A stretch of DNA of 64,000 bases, taken from contig DATJVR010000087.1 in the NCBI GenBank assembly GCA_035501735.1, positions 6,012-70,011 on the forward strand, in the 5' to 3' direction. The DNA is from PNAI01 sp035501735. GTDB lineage: Bacteria; Pseudomonadota; Alphaproteobacteria; Rhizobiales; Xanthobacteraceae. Shown here in pieces: positions 53,154-60,695 of this stretch. The position numbers were made by a program, and so were the translations under genes. The notes beneath the pieces were generated by a model. It worked only from the letters and a program-made list of their open reading frames with translations, ran no database searches and was not told the origin of the DNA. How positions within the stretch are numbered: position 1 is the stretch's first letter; each line of letters opens with the position of its first letter.

Positions 53154-54155
53154 GTGCGTGAGATCGTTCGCACCAACAATCCGGTTCTGGTTTCCGCGAT
53201 CGATGCTTTGCTCAATGGCGCCGACATCCCGCATGTCGTGCTCGACCAGCATATGAGCGTGCTCGAAGGCTCGCTCGGCATATTGCCGCGGCGCATTCTG
53301 GTGGATGATGAGCGTCACGAGGAAGCGCGCCGGGTGCTCGAAGATGCCGGCCTCGCCCATGAGCTGCGGCCGCTGCCGCCCGGTCAGTCCGCCGACACGA
53401 CCGACGATGCCGTTCTCGGCGGCCGGCTGCGCCTGCGCCAGCAGCGGCGCGGGCATCGTATCGGCCATGATGCGATCCTGCTGGCCGCCGCGACCGGCGC
53501 GCGCAGCGGCGATCATCTGGTCGACCTCGGCTCGGGTGTCGGCGCGGCCGGCCTCGCGCTCGCGATCCGCGTTCCCGCTACGACCCTGACGCTGGTCGAG
53601 ATCGATCCGGCGCTCGCCGCGCTCGCCGCCGAGAACATCGCGCGCAACGGCCTGAAGGCGCGCGCCCGTGTTGTGGAACTCGATGTCGCCGCGCTGAGCG
53701 ACGCATTCGCCACGGCCCGGCTGGGGCCCGGTTCGGCCGACCGCGTGATGATGAACCCGCCGTTCAACGATCCGGCGCAGCAAAACGCCTCGCCCGACCC
53801 GCAGCGGCGAATGGCTCATGCCGCTCCGCGTTCGGCGCTGACCGATTGGATCAAGGCGGCGTCGTGGCTCCTGCATTCGGCCGGCACAATGACCATGATC
53901 TGGCGCGCCGACGGCCTTGCCGACGTGCTGGCCTCAATTACGCCCGCATTCGGTGGCATTGCGATCCTGCCGGTGCACGGCCGTGCCGATCTGCCCGCGA
54001 TTCGCGTGATCGTGCGCGCGACGAAGGGAAGCCGAGCACCGCTTTCGCTGCTTCCAGCGCTGATGCTGAACGACGCGAACGGCCGCCCGACTGCGGAAGC
54101 CGACAGCGTGCTGCGCGACGCCGCGCCGCTGTCGTTGGCTGAAATGCAGTGCTAG
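53154..54155 (+). CDS. DUF2007 - tRNA(Val)-type adenine methyltransferase fusion
   Basis: 333 residues from a GTG. Residues 1-75 (REIVRTNNPVLVSAIDALL to EARRVLEDAGLAHELR) form a DUF2007 domain. From about residue 82 (TTDDAVLGGRLRLRQQRRGH) a SAM-dependent methyltransferase follows, with motif I DLGSGVGAAGLALA and the catalytic NPPF in MMNPPFNDP. The second part resembles TrmN6, which makes m6A37 in tRNA-Val. In many relatives these are two adjacent genes; here one frame spans both with no stop between. Twelve bp after the GT2 gene. Confidence 0.85.
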   Translation: MREIVRTNNPVLVSAIDALLNGADIPHVVLDQHMSVLEGSLGILPRRILVDDERHEEARRVLEDAGLAHELRPLPPGQSADTTDDAVLGGRLRLRQQRRGHRIGHDAILLAAATGARSGDHLVDLGSGVGAAGLALAIRVPATTLTLVEIDPALAALAAENIARNGLKARARVVELDVAALSDAFATARLGPGSADRVMMNPPFNDPAQQNASPDPQRRMAHAAPRSALTDWIKAASWLLHSAGTMTMIWRADGLADVLASITPAFGGIAILPVHGRADLPAIRVIVRATKGSRAPLSLLPALMLNDANGRPTAEADSVLRDAAPLSLAEMQC

Positions 54156-54163
54156 CGGCGATT

Positions 54164-54207
54164 AACAAGAATGAATGTTGCAACAAGAATGAATGTTGCA
54201 TTGCAAC
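54164..54207. repeat. Tandem 18-bp repeat and palindrome
   Basis: AACAAGAATGAATGTTGC occurs twice back to back (54164-54181 and 54182-54199), then GTTGCA-T-TGCAAC (54195-54207) overlaps the second unit. Located just after the methyltransferase gene. The remaining 225 bp up to the MlaC-like gene are lower in GC and show no supported gene; they should hold that operon's promoter. Confidence 0.75.
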
Positions 54208-54432
54208 TTAACCAACAGAGTCTGCAATCGTACGAAGTCTCGCAGATTATGCTAGGATTTTTTCGATGGCGCGCACGGAATGATGACGGGGACTGACGAA
54301 TACATTCCTCAATCCTGAGCAGCTTCAAAATGCCACGGTGGAGTGCGTGGACGCTCTCTTCATAGTGGTGGACGGAGACGGTTGTCTTAGACCTATTATT
54401 CATATCAGCGCGTCGGTGGGGTGAGTTATCGA

Positions 54433-55353
54433 ATGGCAATGCGAAGGGTGGGGGCAGGTTGGTTGTTTGCCGGCGCGTTCGTCATCCTGGCATTGCCATG
54501 CTTTGCGCAGACCGAACAATCGACACCGGCCGATCCCACCGCGCAATCTGCACGGACGGCGCCAACCGAACCGGTTGCAAATCCCGAGCAGACCGTCACT
54601 GTCGAAGCCGGCGCGAAGCCGGACCATGCTGTTCCCCCCGAAGCTCAAACGAAGTCCGAATCGACGGCTCCGGCCGCAGAGCCGAAAGCGAAGATCGAAT
54701 CGACGGCCGCATCGGAACCCGTCGCCAAGACCGAATCGGTCGCTCCTTCCGAACCGACCGCAAAGGCCGAAGAACCGGCCAAATCCGAGCCCACCCCCAA
54801 AATCGAGACATCGACCGCGACCGACGTACCGACGGATGCCATGCCCATGGTCGAAGCGTTCGTCGCCAGGCTCGACAAGTCCACCCGCGCCATCCATGAG
54901 AATTCCAAGAAAGACCCGGCGTTGATCCGCGAAGGCTGTCGCAATCTCGTCAACGAAATTCTCGATCTCGATACGATGACGAAAGCCGTCAATGTCGAGA
55001 TCTGGGACAAGATGACGCCAGCGCAGCGCGAGACCATCCGCGCCGCCTTCGAGCATCGGATGGTGGGGAACTGCGTGCATCAATTTGTCGGCTACGAGGG
55101 CGAATTGTTGAAGCTCGCCGGCGTCCGTACGGCGCAAGGCGGAAACTTGCTCGCCACCGTGCGCGTCGGCAGCCGCGAAGATGGCCAGATAGTCACCTGG
55201 CGATTGCAGCATTCGGGCGCCGATCGCTGGCGCGCGGTCGATGTCATTACCGAAGGGCGCAGCGCGGTCACGGATGCGCGCAATGAATTCGCCGCGGTGT
55301 TGGAAAGCGTCAACGGCGATATCGAAGCCTTGATCGCCTTCATGCAGAAATAG
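54433..55353 (+). CDS. MlaC/Ttg2D-like periplasmic protein
   Basis: 306 residues. A signal peptide (about residues 1-24, FVILALPCFAQ) is followed by a low-complexity linker of about 110 residues made of Ala/Glu/Pro/Lys/Ser units (KIESTAASEPVAKTESVAPS). The C-terminal MlaC domain starts near PMVEAFVARLDKSTRAIHEN and includes LVNEILDLDTMTKAVN, FEHRMVGNCVHQFVGYEGEL and RLQHSGADRWRAVDVITEGR. MlaC proteins carry phospholipids between membranes, and Ttg2D is the solvent-tolerance member. The long linker could span the periplasm. It stands 33 bp before an ABC ATPase gene, not beside mlaD/E/F genes. Confidence 0.85.
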   Translation: MAMRRVGAGWLFAGAFVILALPCFAQTEQSTPADPTAQSARTAPTEPVANPEQTVTVEAGAKPDHAVPPEAQTKSESTAPAAEPKAKIESTAASEPVAKTESVAPSEPTAKAEEPAKSEPTPKIETSTATDVPTDAMPMVEAFVARLDKSTRAIHENSKKDPALIREGCRNLVNEILDLDTMTKAVNVEIWDKMTPAQRETIRAAFEHRMVGNCVHQFVGYEGELLKLAGVRTAQGGNLLATVRVGSREDGQIVTWRLQHSGADRWRAVDVITEGRSAVTDARNEFAAVLESVNGDIEALIAFMQK

Positions 55354-55386
55354 TCGGCGTCGTTCGATGGATCACAAGGCGCGTTG

Positions 55387-56109
55387 ATGACCGAACGGCA
55401 TCCCCTGATCCGGCTGCAGTCCGTCGAGCGTCAATATGACGACGGCACCATTGTGGCCTTGAAGAACATCAACCTCGTCATCGCCACCGGCGAATGCCTC
55501 GCCGTCGTCGGTCCGAGCGGCAGCGGCAAGAGCAGCCTCCTGAACATGCTGAGCGGGATCGACATGCCGACCGCCGGCCAGATTTTCTGGAACGACCTGC
55601 CTGTGCGCTCGCGCAAGGAATGGGCGAAGCTGCGCGGCAGCGACATCGGCATCGTGTTCCAGGAATTCAATCTGCTGCCGACGTTGACCGCCATCGAGAA
55701 TGTCGAAATGGCGCTGATCGGCCATGGCATTTCGGCGGTCTCCCGCCGTTCGCGCGCGATCAAGGCGATCGAGCGTGTCGGGCTGTTGAGCCGGCTCGAT
55801 CACTTGCCCAATGCCATGTCCGGCGGCGAGCGCCAGCGCGTCGCGATCGCGCGCAGCATCGTCAATTCGCCGAAGCTGATACTGGCCGACGAACCCACCG
55901 GCAATCTCGACAGCGCCAGCGCCACCATGATCATCGACCTGCTGCTCGGGCTGCAGGAGGATTCCGATATGACGCTCGTGATCATCACCCACGATGAAGA
56001 CATCGCCGCCCGCTGCAGCCGCTGCATCAGGATCAAGGATGGCGAGATCATCGAGGACCGCCTGCGGGCACCCCGTCGCCGGCCGACCAAGCGGGAAACC
56101 AGCAAATGA
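55387..56109 (+). CDS. ABC transporter ATP-binding protein (LolD/MacB type)
   Basis: 240-residue ATPase. Walker A is GPSGSGKSS, the Q-loop is VFQEFNLLPTLTAIENVEMA, the signature is MSGGERQRVAIARS and Walker B is LILADEPTGNLDS. The GNLDS ending and length are typical of the LolD/MacB (FtsX-partner) group. ATG 55387 is used. Its 3' end overlaps the permease start (ATGA), so the two are translated together. Confidence 0.95.
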   Translation: MTERHPLIRLQSVERQYDDGTIVALKNINLVIATGECLAVVGPSGSGKSSLLNMLSGIDMPTAGQIFWNDLPVRSRKEWAKLRGSDIGIVFQEFNLLPTLTAIENVEMALIGHGISAVSRRSRAIKAIERVGLLSRLDHLPNAMSGGERQRVAIARSIVNSPKLILADEPTGNLDSASATMIIDLLLGLQEDSDMTLVIITHDEDIAARCSRCIRIKDGEIIEDRLRAPRRRPTKRETSK

Positions 56110-57224
56110 ATCTCGTCGGCTACGCCGTTCGCAATCTACATCGGCGCTCGATCCGCACCTCGCTGTCGATCTTCAGCATCGGCCTCGCCGTGGGCAGTGC
56201 GCTCGCGCTGATCGCGATCTCGCGCAGCATCGAGGATTCGACGCGCCAGGGCATGGAGGAATCCGGCGATGACGTTGTCGTCACGCAGCGCGGCGCCTCC
56301 GACCTTTTCGGCGGCTTCGTGCCGCAGCAGACCGCCGATGAAGTGGCGAAAATTCCCGGCGTGGCCCGCGTTTCGGGCGAGCTCGTGATGTTTGCCCCGA
56401 GCGACCGCGGCCGCACCGTGCTAGCGGCCGGCTGGCCGGAGGGCAGTTATCTTTGGAAGGGCGTACCGCTGCGCGAAGGGCGCGTTCCCAATACCGGCGA
56501 GCGCCACGTCGCGATCATCGGCGACAACGTCGCCGAAGCGCTCGCCAAGGCGGTCGGCGATACCATCGAGCTGCACGGCGACAAATTCCGCATCATAGGA
56601 ATCACCAAATACAACAGCGTCATCAACCGCGGCACCGCAATCGTGCCGCTCACGGACCTTCAGGATGTGACCTATCGCAACCGGCAGGTTTCGCTGATCC
56701 ACGTCAATTACAGCCGGAAGCTTTCTTCCGCCGATGTGGCGCGCGTCAAGAGCGCGATCGAGTCGATTGGCCGCGTGACCGTATCGACCGCGAGCGAAGT
56801 GCTGGAGAACGACCGCAACTTCGCGATCCTCAAGGCGGTGTCGCTTGCCGTTTCGATCATTGCGCTCGCCATGGGCGCGCTCAACGTTCTCAACGCCCTG
56901 CTGATGGCGACGCAGGAGCGCACGCACGAGATCGGCATCGTGGCCGCGATCGGCTGGACCGATGGGCAAATCATGTCGTCGATCGTGATCGAAGGCATGC
57001 TGATGTGCGCGATCGGATCCCTGTTGGGACTTCTGCTGAGCTTTTTCGCGTCGTTTCTGTTCCCGATGATCCCGACCATCGGCAGCTATCTGGCATTCCG
57101 GCCGAGCGTAGGGCTTATTCTGCCAATTGTCGGATCGGCCTTCGTGCTGTGCGCGATCGGTTCGCTCTATCCGGCCTGGCGCGCCGTTCGGGTGCCGCCG
57201 GCGCTCGCGCTCAGGCACGTCTAG
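56106..57224 (+). CDS. ABC transporter permease (FtsX/MacB type)
   Basis: 372-residue permease with the type VII layout: one N-terminal span (RTSLSIFSIGLAVGSALALI), a large periplasmic MacB_PCD-type domain (about 45-245), and three spans at the C-terminus. The FtsX motif TQERTHEIGIVAAIGWTDGQ lies after span two and LYPAWRAVRVPPALALRHV ends the protein. Such mechanotransmitters work on periplasmic or membrane lipid/lipoprotein substrates and do not move cargo through the membrane. With the ATPase and the MlaC-like protein they form a three-gene unit. Confidence 0.93.
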   Translation: MNLVGYAVRNLHRRSIRTSLSIFSIGLAVGSALALIAISRSIEDSTRQGMEESGDDVVVTQRGASDLFGGFVPQQTADEVAKIPGVARVSGELVMFAPSDRGRTVLAAGWPEGSYLWKGVPLREGRVPNTGERHVAIIGDNVAEALAKAVGDTIELHGDKFRIIGITKYNSVINRGTAIVPLTDLQDVTYRNRQVSLIHVNYSRKLSSADVARVKSAIESIGRVTVSTASEVLENDRNFAILKAVSLAVSIIALAMGALNVLNALLMATQERTHEIGIVAAIGWTDGQIMSSIVIEGMLMCAIGSLLGLLLSFFASFLFPMIPTIGSYLAFRPSVGLILPIVGSAFVLCAIGSLYPAWRAVRVPPALALRHV

Positions 57225-57240
57225 GCAGCCGCAGCGTAGG

Positions 57241-57336
57241 CTAATCGGTCGCGTCGATTTCGGACGGGTCGGGAGCCGGCAGGACCGAGACCGCAACGAA
57301 GACGGCAAACAGCAGGAACAGAAAAATAGTCTTCAT
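57241..57336 (-). CDS. Possible 31-residue membrane peptide
   Basis: Reverse-strand frame from ATG 57336: MKTIFLFLLFAVFVAVSVLP then APDPSEIDATD and TAG. One clear membrane helix, then an acidic tail. No good ribosome-binding site is visible, so the call is weak. It lies in the 239-bp gap between the permease and the S49 peptidase, which otherwise holds nothing recognisable. Confidence 0.35.
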   Translation of the reverse strand: MKTIFLFLLFAVFVAVSVLPAPDPSEIDATD

Positions 57337-57463
57337 GGTGTGCTGACAAAACGTGCAGGGCCACCTAGCTACCGCTTGCCGTGCTTGTCCTCCATCGAGA
57401 AATTCCCGTATCGTTAACAATCGCTAATTTGCAAACGCCCGGCCGCTCGCGCACCTTGTCGCC

Positions 57464-58354
57464 ATGACCGACATCACCGGCATCGAACGCATCCGCACGT
57501 CGCTTCGCTCGCTGTTGCCCAAGCGCTTCCGCTCCGACATGCCGGTCGTGCCGGTGGTGCGCATGTCGGGCGCCATTGGTTTTTCCACCCCGCTCAGGCC
57601 CGGCCTGACGCTGGCCTCGCTTGCGCGCGTGCTCGAACGTGCCTTCACCATGCGCAACGCCCGCGCCGTGGCGCTCGCAATCAATTCACCGGGCGGCTCG
57701 GCGGCGCAGTCGCATCTGATTTTCCTGCGCATTCGCGCGCTGGCCGAGGAGCACAAGCTTCCGGTCATCGCCTTTATCGAGGATGTCGGCGCCTCCGGCG
57801 GCTACATGATCGCCTGCGCGGCCGACGAGATCATCTGCGACCCCTCATCCATCGTCGGCTCGATCGGCGTGGTCGCCGCCTCGTTCGGGCTCGAAAAGCT
57901 GATCGGCAAGATCGGCGTCGAGCGGCGCGTTCATACCTCCGGCGAGAAAAAGGTGATGCTCGACCCGTTCCTGCCGGAGAAATCCGAGGACGTCGAACGG
58001 TTGAGGGCCATTCAAAAGGAGATCCACGACCGCTTCATCGCCCTCGTCCAGGAACGCCGCGGGAGCAAGCTCGACGGCCGCGAATCCGCCTTGTTTTCCG
58101 GCGAATTCTGGACCGGCAGCAGGGCGCGCGAGCTCGGCCTGGTGGATGCCGTTGGCGAATTGCGCGGGACCCTGCGCGAGCGCTACGGCGAGAAGGTCAG
58201 AACGCCGCTCATTGCCGAGCGCGGCTGGCTCAGCCGAAGAACCCCTGGTGTTGGTGGTACGATGTTCGAGCAACTGACGAATCGATCCGGCTTCGCCGAG
58301 GACGTCATCTCCGCGCTCGAGACGCGCGCGCTCTGGTCGAGGTACGGATTATAA
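57464..58354 (+). CDS. S49 family serine peptidase (SppA/SohB type)
   Basis: 296-residue peptidase of the signal-peptide-peptidase class. The N-terminal half has NSPGGSAAQSHLIFLRIRAL. The catalytic Ser is in DVGASGGYMIACAADEI (SGGY), and the general-base Lys is probably in the VHTSGEKKVMLDPFL region (the SG-x-x-K element). SSIVGSIGVVAASFG is also typical. No obvious N-terminal membrane anchor. Followed 11 bp later by a 63-residue membrane protein. Gene order with glyQ is conserved in rhizobia. Confidence 0.92.
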   Translation: MTDITGIERIRTSLRSLLPKRFRSDMPVVPVVRMSGAIGFSTPLRPGLTLASLARVLERAFTMRNARAVALAINSPGGSAAQSHLIFLRIRALAEEHKLPVIAFIEDVGASGGYMIACAADEIICDPSSIVGSIGVVAASFGLEKLIGKIGVERRVHTSGEKKVMLDPFLPEKSEDVERLRAIQKEIHDRFIALVQERRGSKLDGRESALFSGEFWTGSRARELGLVDAVGELRGTLRERYGEKVRTPLIAERGWLSRRTPGVGGTMFEQLTNRSGFAEDVISALETRALWSRYGL

Positions 58355-58365
58355 CGGAGAGAGCC

Positions 58366-58557
58366 ATGGTGCCGTTTCCACCGCTGCTGGCGTTTGCTCT
58401 GGGCGCGCTTGGTGCCGCCCTGGTGGTGAAGCATTTCACCAAGGACTGGCGGCGCCCCGATGCCGATCTCAACAGGGCCGAGGAAGCGCCCGTGGCCGGG
58501 TCGACCCAGCCCGTGCGCAAGCTGCGGCGCGATCCCGACGGGATCTATCGCCCTTGA
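58366..58557 (+). CDS. Small membrane protein downstream of the S49 peptidase
   Basis: 63 residues: one hydrophobic span (PFPPLLAFALGALGAALVV), then a charged tail ending RKLRRDPDGIYRP. GGAGAGAG precedes the ATG at a proper distance and the gene follows the peptidase by 11 bp, so it is likely co-translated. No family recognised. Confidence 0.65.
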   Translation: MVPFPPLLAFALGALGAALVVKHFTKDWRRPDADLNRAEEAPVAGSTQPVRKLRRDPDGIYRP

Positions 58558-58590
58558 ACGCGAACTGAGCGGGACGCCTGGTCGGTCTGC

Positions 58591-58680
58591 TTAGCGCTGG
58601 GAAACCGTGTTGGAATTGCCCACCAGGGCTGCGAAAAAGAGAACCGTGAAAACCGCACCGAGAATCTCGAACGCCAACAT
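58591..58680 (-). CDS. Possible 29-residue membrane peptide
   Basis: Reverse-strand frame from ATG 58680: MLAFEILGAVFTVLFFAALV then GNSNTVSQR and TAA. One membrane helix with a short polar tail. AAGGG lies eight bases before the start, which raises the likelihood that it is translated. Set in the 424-bp gap before glyQ. Confidence 0.45.
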   Translation of the reverse strand: MLAFEILGAVFTVLFFAALVGNSNTVSQR

Positions 58681-58814
58681 CTGTCAAACCCTTGCGCCAG
58701 ACTTACATCACTTGCGGCAGGAGAATGGGATACGCCGCCTGCGTAAAATTTATGCCGCGCTTCCTATCTGATCTATGAAGGAATATGTCCACGGTGCGGC
58801 AGGTCTGCGGCAGG

Positions 58815-58886
58815 GTTAGCGCCGCGTTATCGGGCATAGTTAGCGGCCCGTTAGCCGCCACGGTTAGCGCGGCGTAAATTCTCCGG
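58815..58886. repeat. Three 24-bp imperfect tandem repeats upstream of glyQ
   Basis: GTTAGC or a close variant starts at 58815, 58826, 58839, 58850, 58863 and 58874, spacing alternately 11 and 13 bp. That makes three 24-bp units, each beginning GTTAGCG with a half-unit GTTATC, GTTAGC or GTAAAT 11 bp in. The last unit ends about 95 bp before the glyQ ATG. Could be a regulator array; nothing else in the gap (58681-58981) is recognisable. Confidence 0.6.
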
Positions 58887-58981
58887 CCACAAACGATACG
58901 GCTGCGCCCGGGCCGCCCGCGCAAGGCTTCTTGACCCCCCTCCCACCCGCCGGTAGGTCTCTGCATCTTTCGGATTCTTCG

Positions 58982-59917
58982 ATGGCAACCGAACTTCCCG
59001 CCCATATGCGCCCGGAACGCTCGTTTCAGGGGCTGATCCTCGCGCTTGAGCGCTATTGGGCCGACTACGGCTGCGTCATTTTGCAGCCCTACGACATGGA
59101 AGTCGGCGCCGGCACCTTCCATCCGACGACGTTGCGCGCGCTCGGGCCGAAACCGTGGAACGTCGCCTTCGTGCAGCCCTCGCGCCGGCCCAAGGACGGC
59201 CGTTACGGCGAGAACCCGAACCGGCTGCAGCACTATTACCAGCTGCAGGTGATGCTCAAGCCGTCGCCGCCCGACATCCAGGAGCTTTATCTCCAATCGC
59301 TCTACGCGATCGGCATCGATCCCAAATTGCACGATCTGCGCTTCGTCGAGGACGATTGGGAATCGCCCACGCTCGGCGCCTGGGGGCTCGGCTGGGAGTG
59401 CTGGTGCGACGGCATGGAAGTCTCGCAGTTCACCTACTTCCAGCAGTTCGCCGGCATCGAATGCGCGCCGGTTGCGGGCGAATTGACCTACGGGCTCGAG
59501 CGCCTCGCCTGTTACCTGCAGAACGTCGAGCGCATCATGGACCTCAATTTCAACGGCCGCGAGGGCGCGGAAAAAGTGACCTATGGCGAGGTGTTCCTGC
59601 AGGCCGAGCAGGAATATTCCCGCCACAATTTCGAATTGGCCGACACCGCCATGCTGTTCGAGCAATTCAAGATGGCGGAAGCGGCCTGCAGGAAATATCT
59701 CAACGAGGGCTGGAGCGGGCAAGGCGACAAGCGCCGCCATCTCATGGTGTTGCCCGCCTACGATCAGTGCATCAAGGCGAGCCACGTGTTCAATCTGCTC
59801 GACGCGCGCGGCGTGATTTCGGTGACCGAACGGCAGAGTTATATCTTGCGCGTGCGCGAGCTGGCCAAGGCTTGCGGCGAGGCGTGGCTCAAAACCGAGG
59901 CAGGAGGCGCAGCATGA
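58982..59917 (+). CDS. glyQ: Glycine-tRNA ligase alpha subunit
   Basis: 311-residue catalytic subunit of the heterotetrameric bacterial glycyl-tRNA synthetase. Hallmarks are RSFQGLILALERYWADYGCV, QPYDMEVGAGTFHPTT near the start, QPSRRPKDGRYGENPNRLQH and FTYFQQFAGIECAPVAGELT. The start at 58982 matches the family; the frame is open 17 codons further. Its stop overlaps the CDGSH gene (ATGA at 59914-59917). The beta subunit follows after the CDGSH and DUF559 genes. Confidence 0.96.
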   Translation: MATELPAHMRPERSFQGLILALERYWADYGCVILQPYDMEVGAGTFHPTTLRALGPKPWNVAFVQPSRRPKDGRYGENPNRLQHYYQLQVMLKPSPPDIQELYLQSLYAIGIDPKLHDLRFVEDDWESPTLGAWGLGWECWCDGMEVSQFTYFQQFAGIECAPVAGELTYGLERLACYLQNVERIMDLNFNGREGAEKVTYGEVFLQAEQEYSRHNFELADTAMLFEQFKMAEAACRKYLNEGWSGQGDKRRHLMVLPAYDQCIKASHVFNLLDARGVISVTERQSYILRVRELAKACGEAWLKTEAGGAA

Positions 59918-60165
59918 ACGAGTTGCCGGAATTCGGCGGCCGCAAATCGATCCAGGTCAAGGTCGAGGCCGGAAAGAGCTATTGGTGGTGCGCCTGCGGG
60001 CGCTCGAAGTCGCAGCCGTTCTGCGACGGCTCGCACAAGGTCACGAGCTTCACGCCCATCGAGTACAAGGCCGAGAAGTCGGAAGACGTCTGGTTCTGCT
60101 CGTGCAAGCGCAGCGCCAAGAAACCCTTCTGCGACGGCAGCCACAAGAAATACGCGATGGGGTGA
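59914..60165 (+). CDS. CDGSH iron-sulfur protein with two CDGSH motifs
   Basis: 83 residues with two complete cluster sites: CACGRSKSQPFCDGSHK (Cys26, Cys28, Cys37, His41) and CSCKRSAKKPFCDGSHK (Cys62, Cys64, Cys73, His77). Each would hold a [2Fe-2S] cluster by three Cys and one His, as in mitoNEET-like proteins. No signal or membrane segment. Translation-coupled to glyQ through ATGA. Proteins of this group are small redox or cluster-transfer factors; a direct role in aminoacylation is not known. Confidence 0.93.
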   Translation: MNELPEFGGRKSIQVKVEAGKSYWWCACGRSKSQPFCDGSHKVTSFTPIEYKAEKSEDVWFCSCKRSAKKPFCDGSHKKYAMG

Positions 60166-60198
60166 CAAAGTTAGGCGAAGCTCACCCCGCCAACTATT

Positions 60199-60240
60199 CC
60201 CCTCCCCCTTGCGGGGAGGGGTTAGGGGTGGGGGTCGTGA
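60199..60240. repeat. GC-rich palindrome, left copy flanking DUF559
   Basis: CCCCTCCCC (60199-60207) - CTTGC - GGGGAGGGG (60213-60221), followed by TTAGGGGTGGGGGTCGTGA. It is the inverse of the copy at 60641-60683: stem identical, loop CTTGC versus GCAAG, and the G-rich shoulder mostly the same. Confidence 0.85.
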
Positions 60241-60256
60241 GATCTGGATTGCGGTG

Positions 60257-60691
60257 ATGACAACAAGAAGCGACTCCCGAATCTGGGCGAAGCGTGATCG
60301 ATCGATTGTGTTGCCACCGCAAGCTGCTCACGCATGTTCAATGTGTTCCGCACCAACCGAGGCAGAACGAAAGCTTTGGTGGCATTTGCGTCATCGCCTC
60401 GCGCCTACTGGGACGCATTTCCGTCGCCAGGTTCGGATCGGTCGCTACATCGCGGATTTCGCAAGTTATAAATCGAAACTGATCATCGAAGTCGATGGCA
60501 GCCAGCATGCTGCACGTGCGACTCAAGATTTGAACCGCACCGCGCTGTTCGAAGCAAATGGCTATCACGTCCTGCGCTATTGGAACAATGATGTTTTGGC
60601 CAACATTGATGGCGTGCTTGAGGACATTCAGCGGGCTATAACGACGACCCCAACCCCCGACCCCTCCCCGCAAGGGGGAGGGGAGAAGTAA
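60257..60691 (+). CDS. DUF559 (Vsr-like) endonuclease domain protein
   Basis: 144-residue protein with a restriction-endonuclease-like core. It has SAPTEAERKLWWHLRHRL, then HFRRQVRIGRYIADFASYKS, then KLIIEVDGSQHAA (Asp67, Glu78, Asp80, His84 as likely active-site residues), and YHVLRYWNNDVLANIDGVLE. This is the DUF559 / Vsr-like pattern. The last 14 residues (TPTPDPSPQGGGEK) are translated from the right flanking palindrome, so the gene's 3' end lies in the repeat. The gene splits the CDGSH-glyS part of the glyQS operon. A role in cutting DNA at the flanking palindromes is my inference only. Confidence 0.8.
   Translation: MTTRSDSRIWAKRDRSIVLPPQAAHACSMCSAPTEAERKLWWHLRHRLAPTGTHFRRQVRIGRYIADFASYKSKLIIEVDGSQHAARATQDLNRTALFEANGYHVLRYWNNDVLANIDGVLEDIQRAITTTPTPDPSPQGGGEK
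60641..60683. repeat. GC-rich palindrome, right copy flanking DUF559
   Basis: ACGACGACCCCAACCCCCGA leads into CCCCTCCCC (60661-60669) - GCAAG - GGGGAGGGG (60675-60683), inverted relative to the left copy. It overlaps the end of the DUF559 gene. The GGGGAG at its edge is also the nearest ribosome-binding-like element for glyS (ATG 60696), though spaced a little far. Confidence 0.85.
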
Positions 60692-60695
60692 GCCG

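Noticed and set aside
54152..54439. A 95-codon reverse frame in the gap before the MlaC-like gene
   Set aside because: It includes the 18-bp tandem repeat (ATFILVATFILV), lacks a ribosome-binding site and matches no family.
60199..60240. Reading the palindromes as simple rho-independent terminators
   Set aside because: No T-tract follows, the same sequence occurs in inverse orientation and inside a coding gene, so a mobile repeat explains more.
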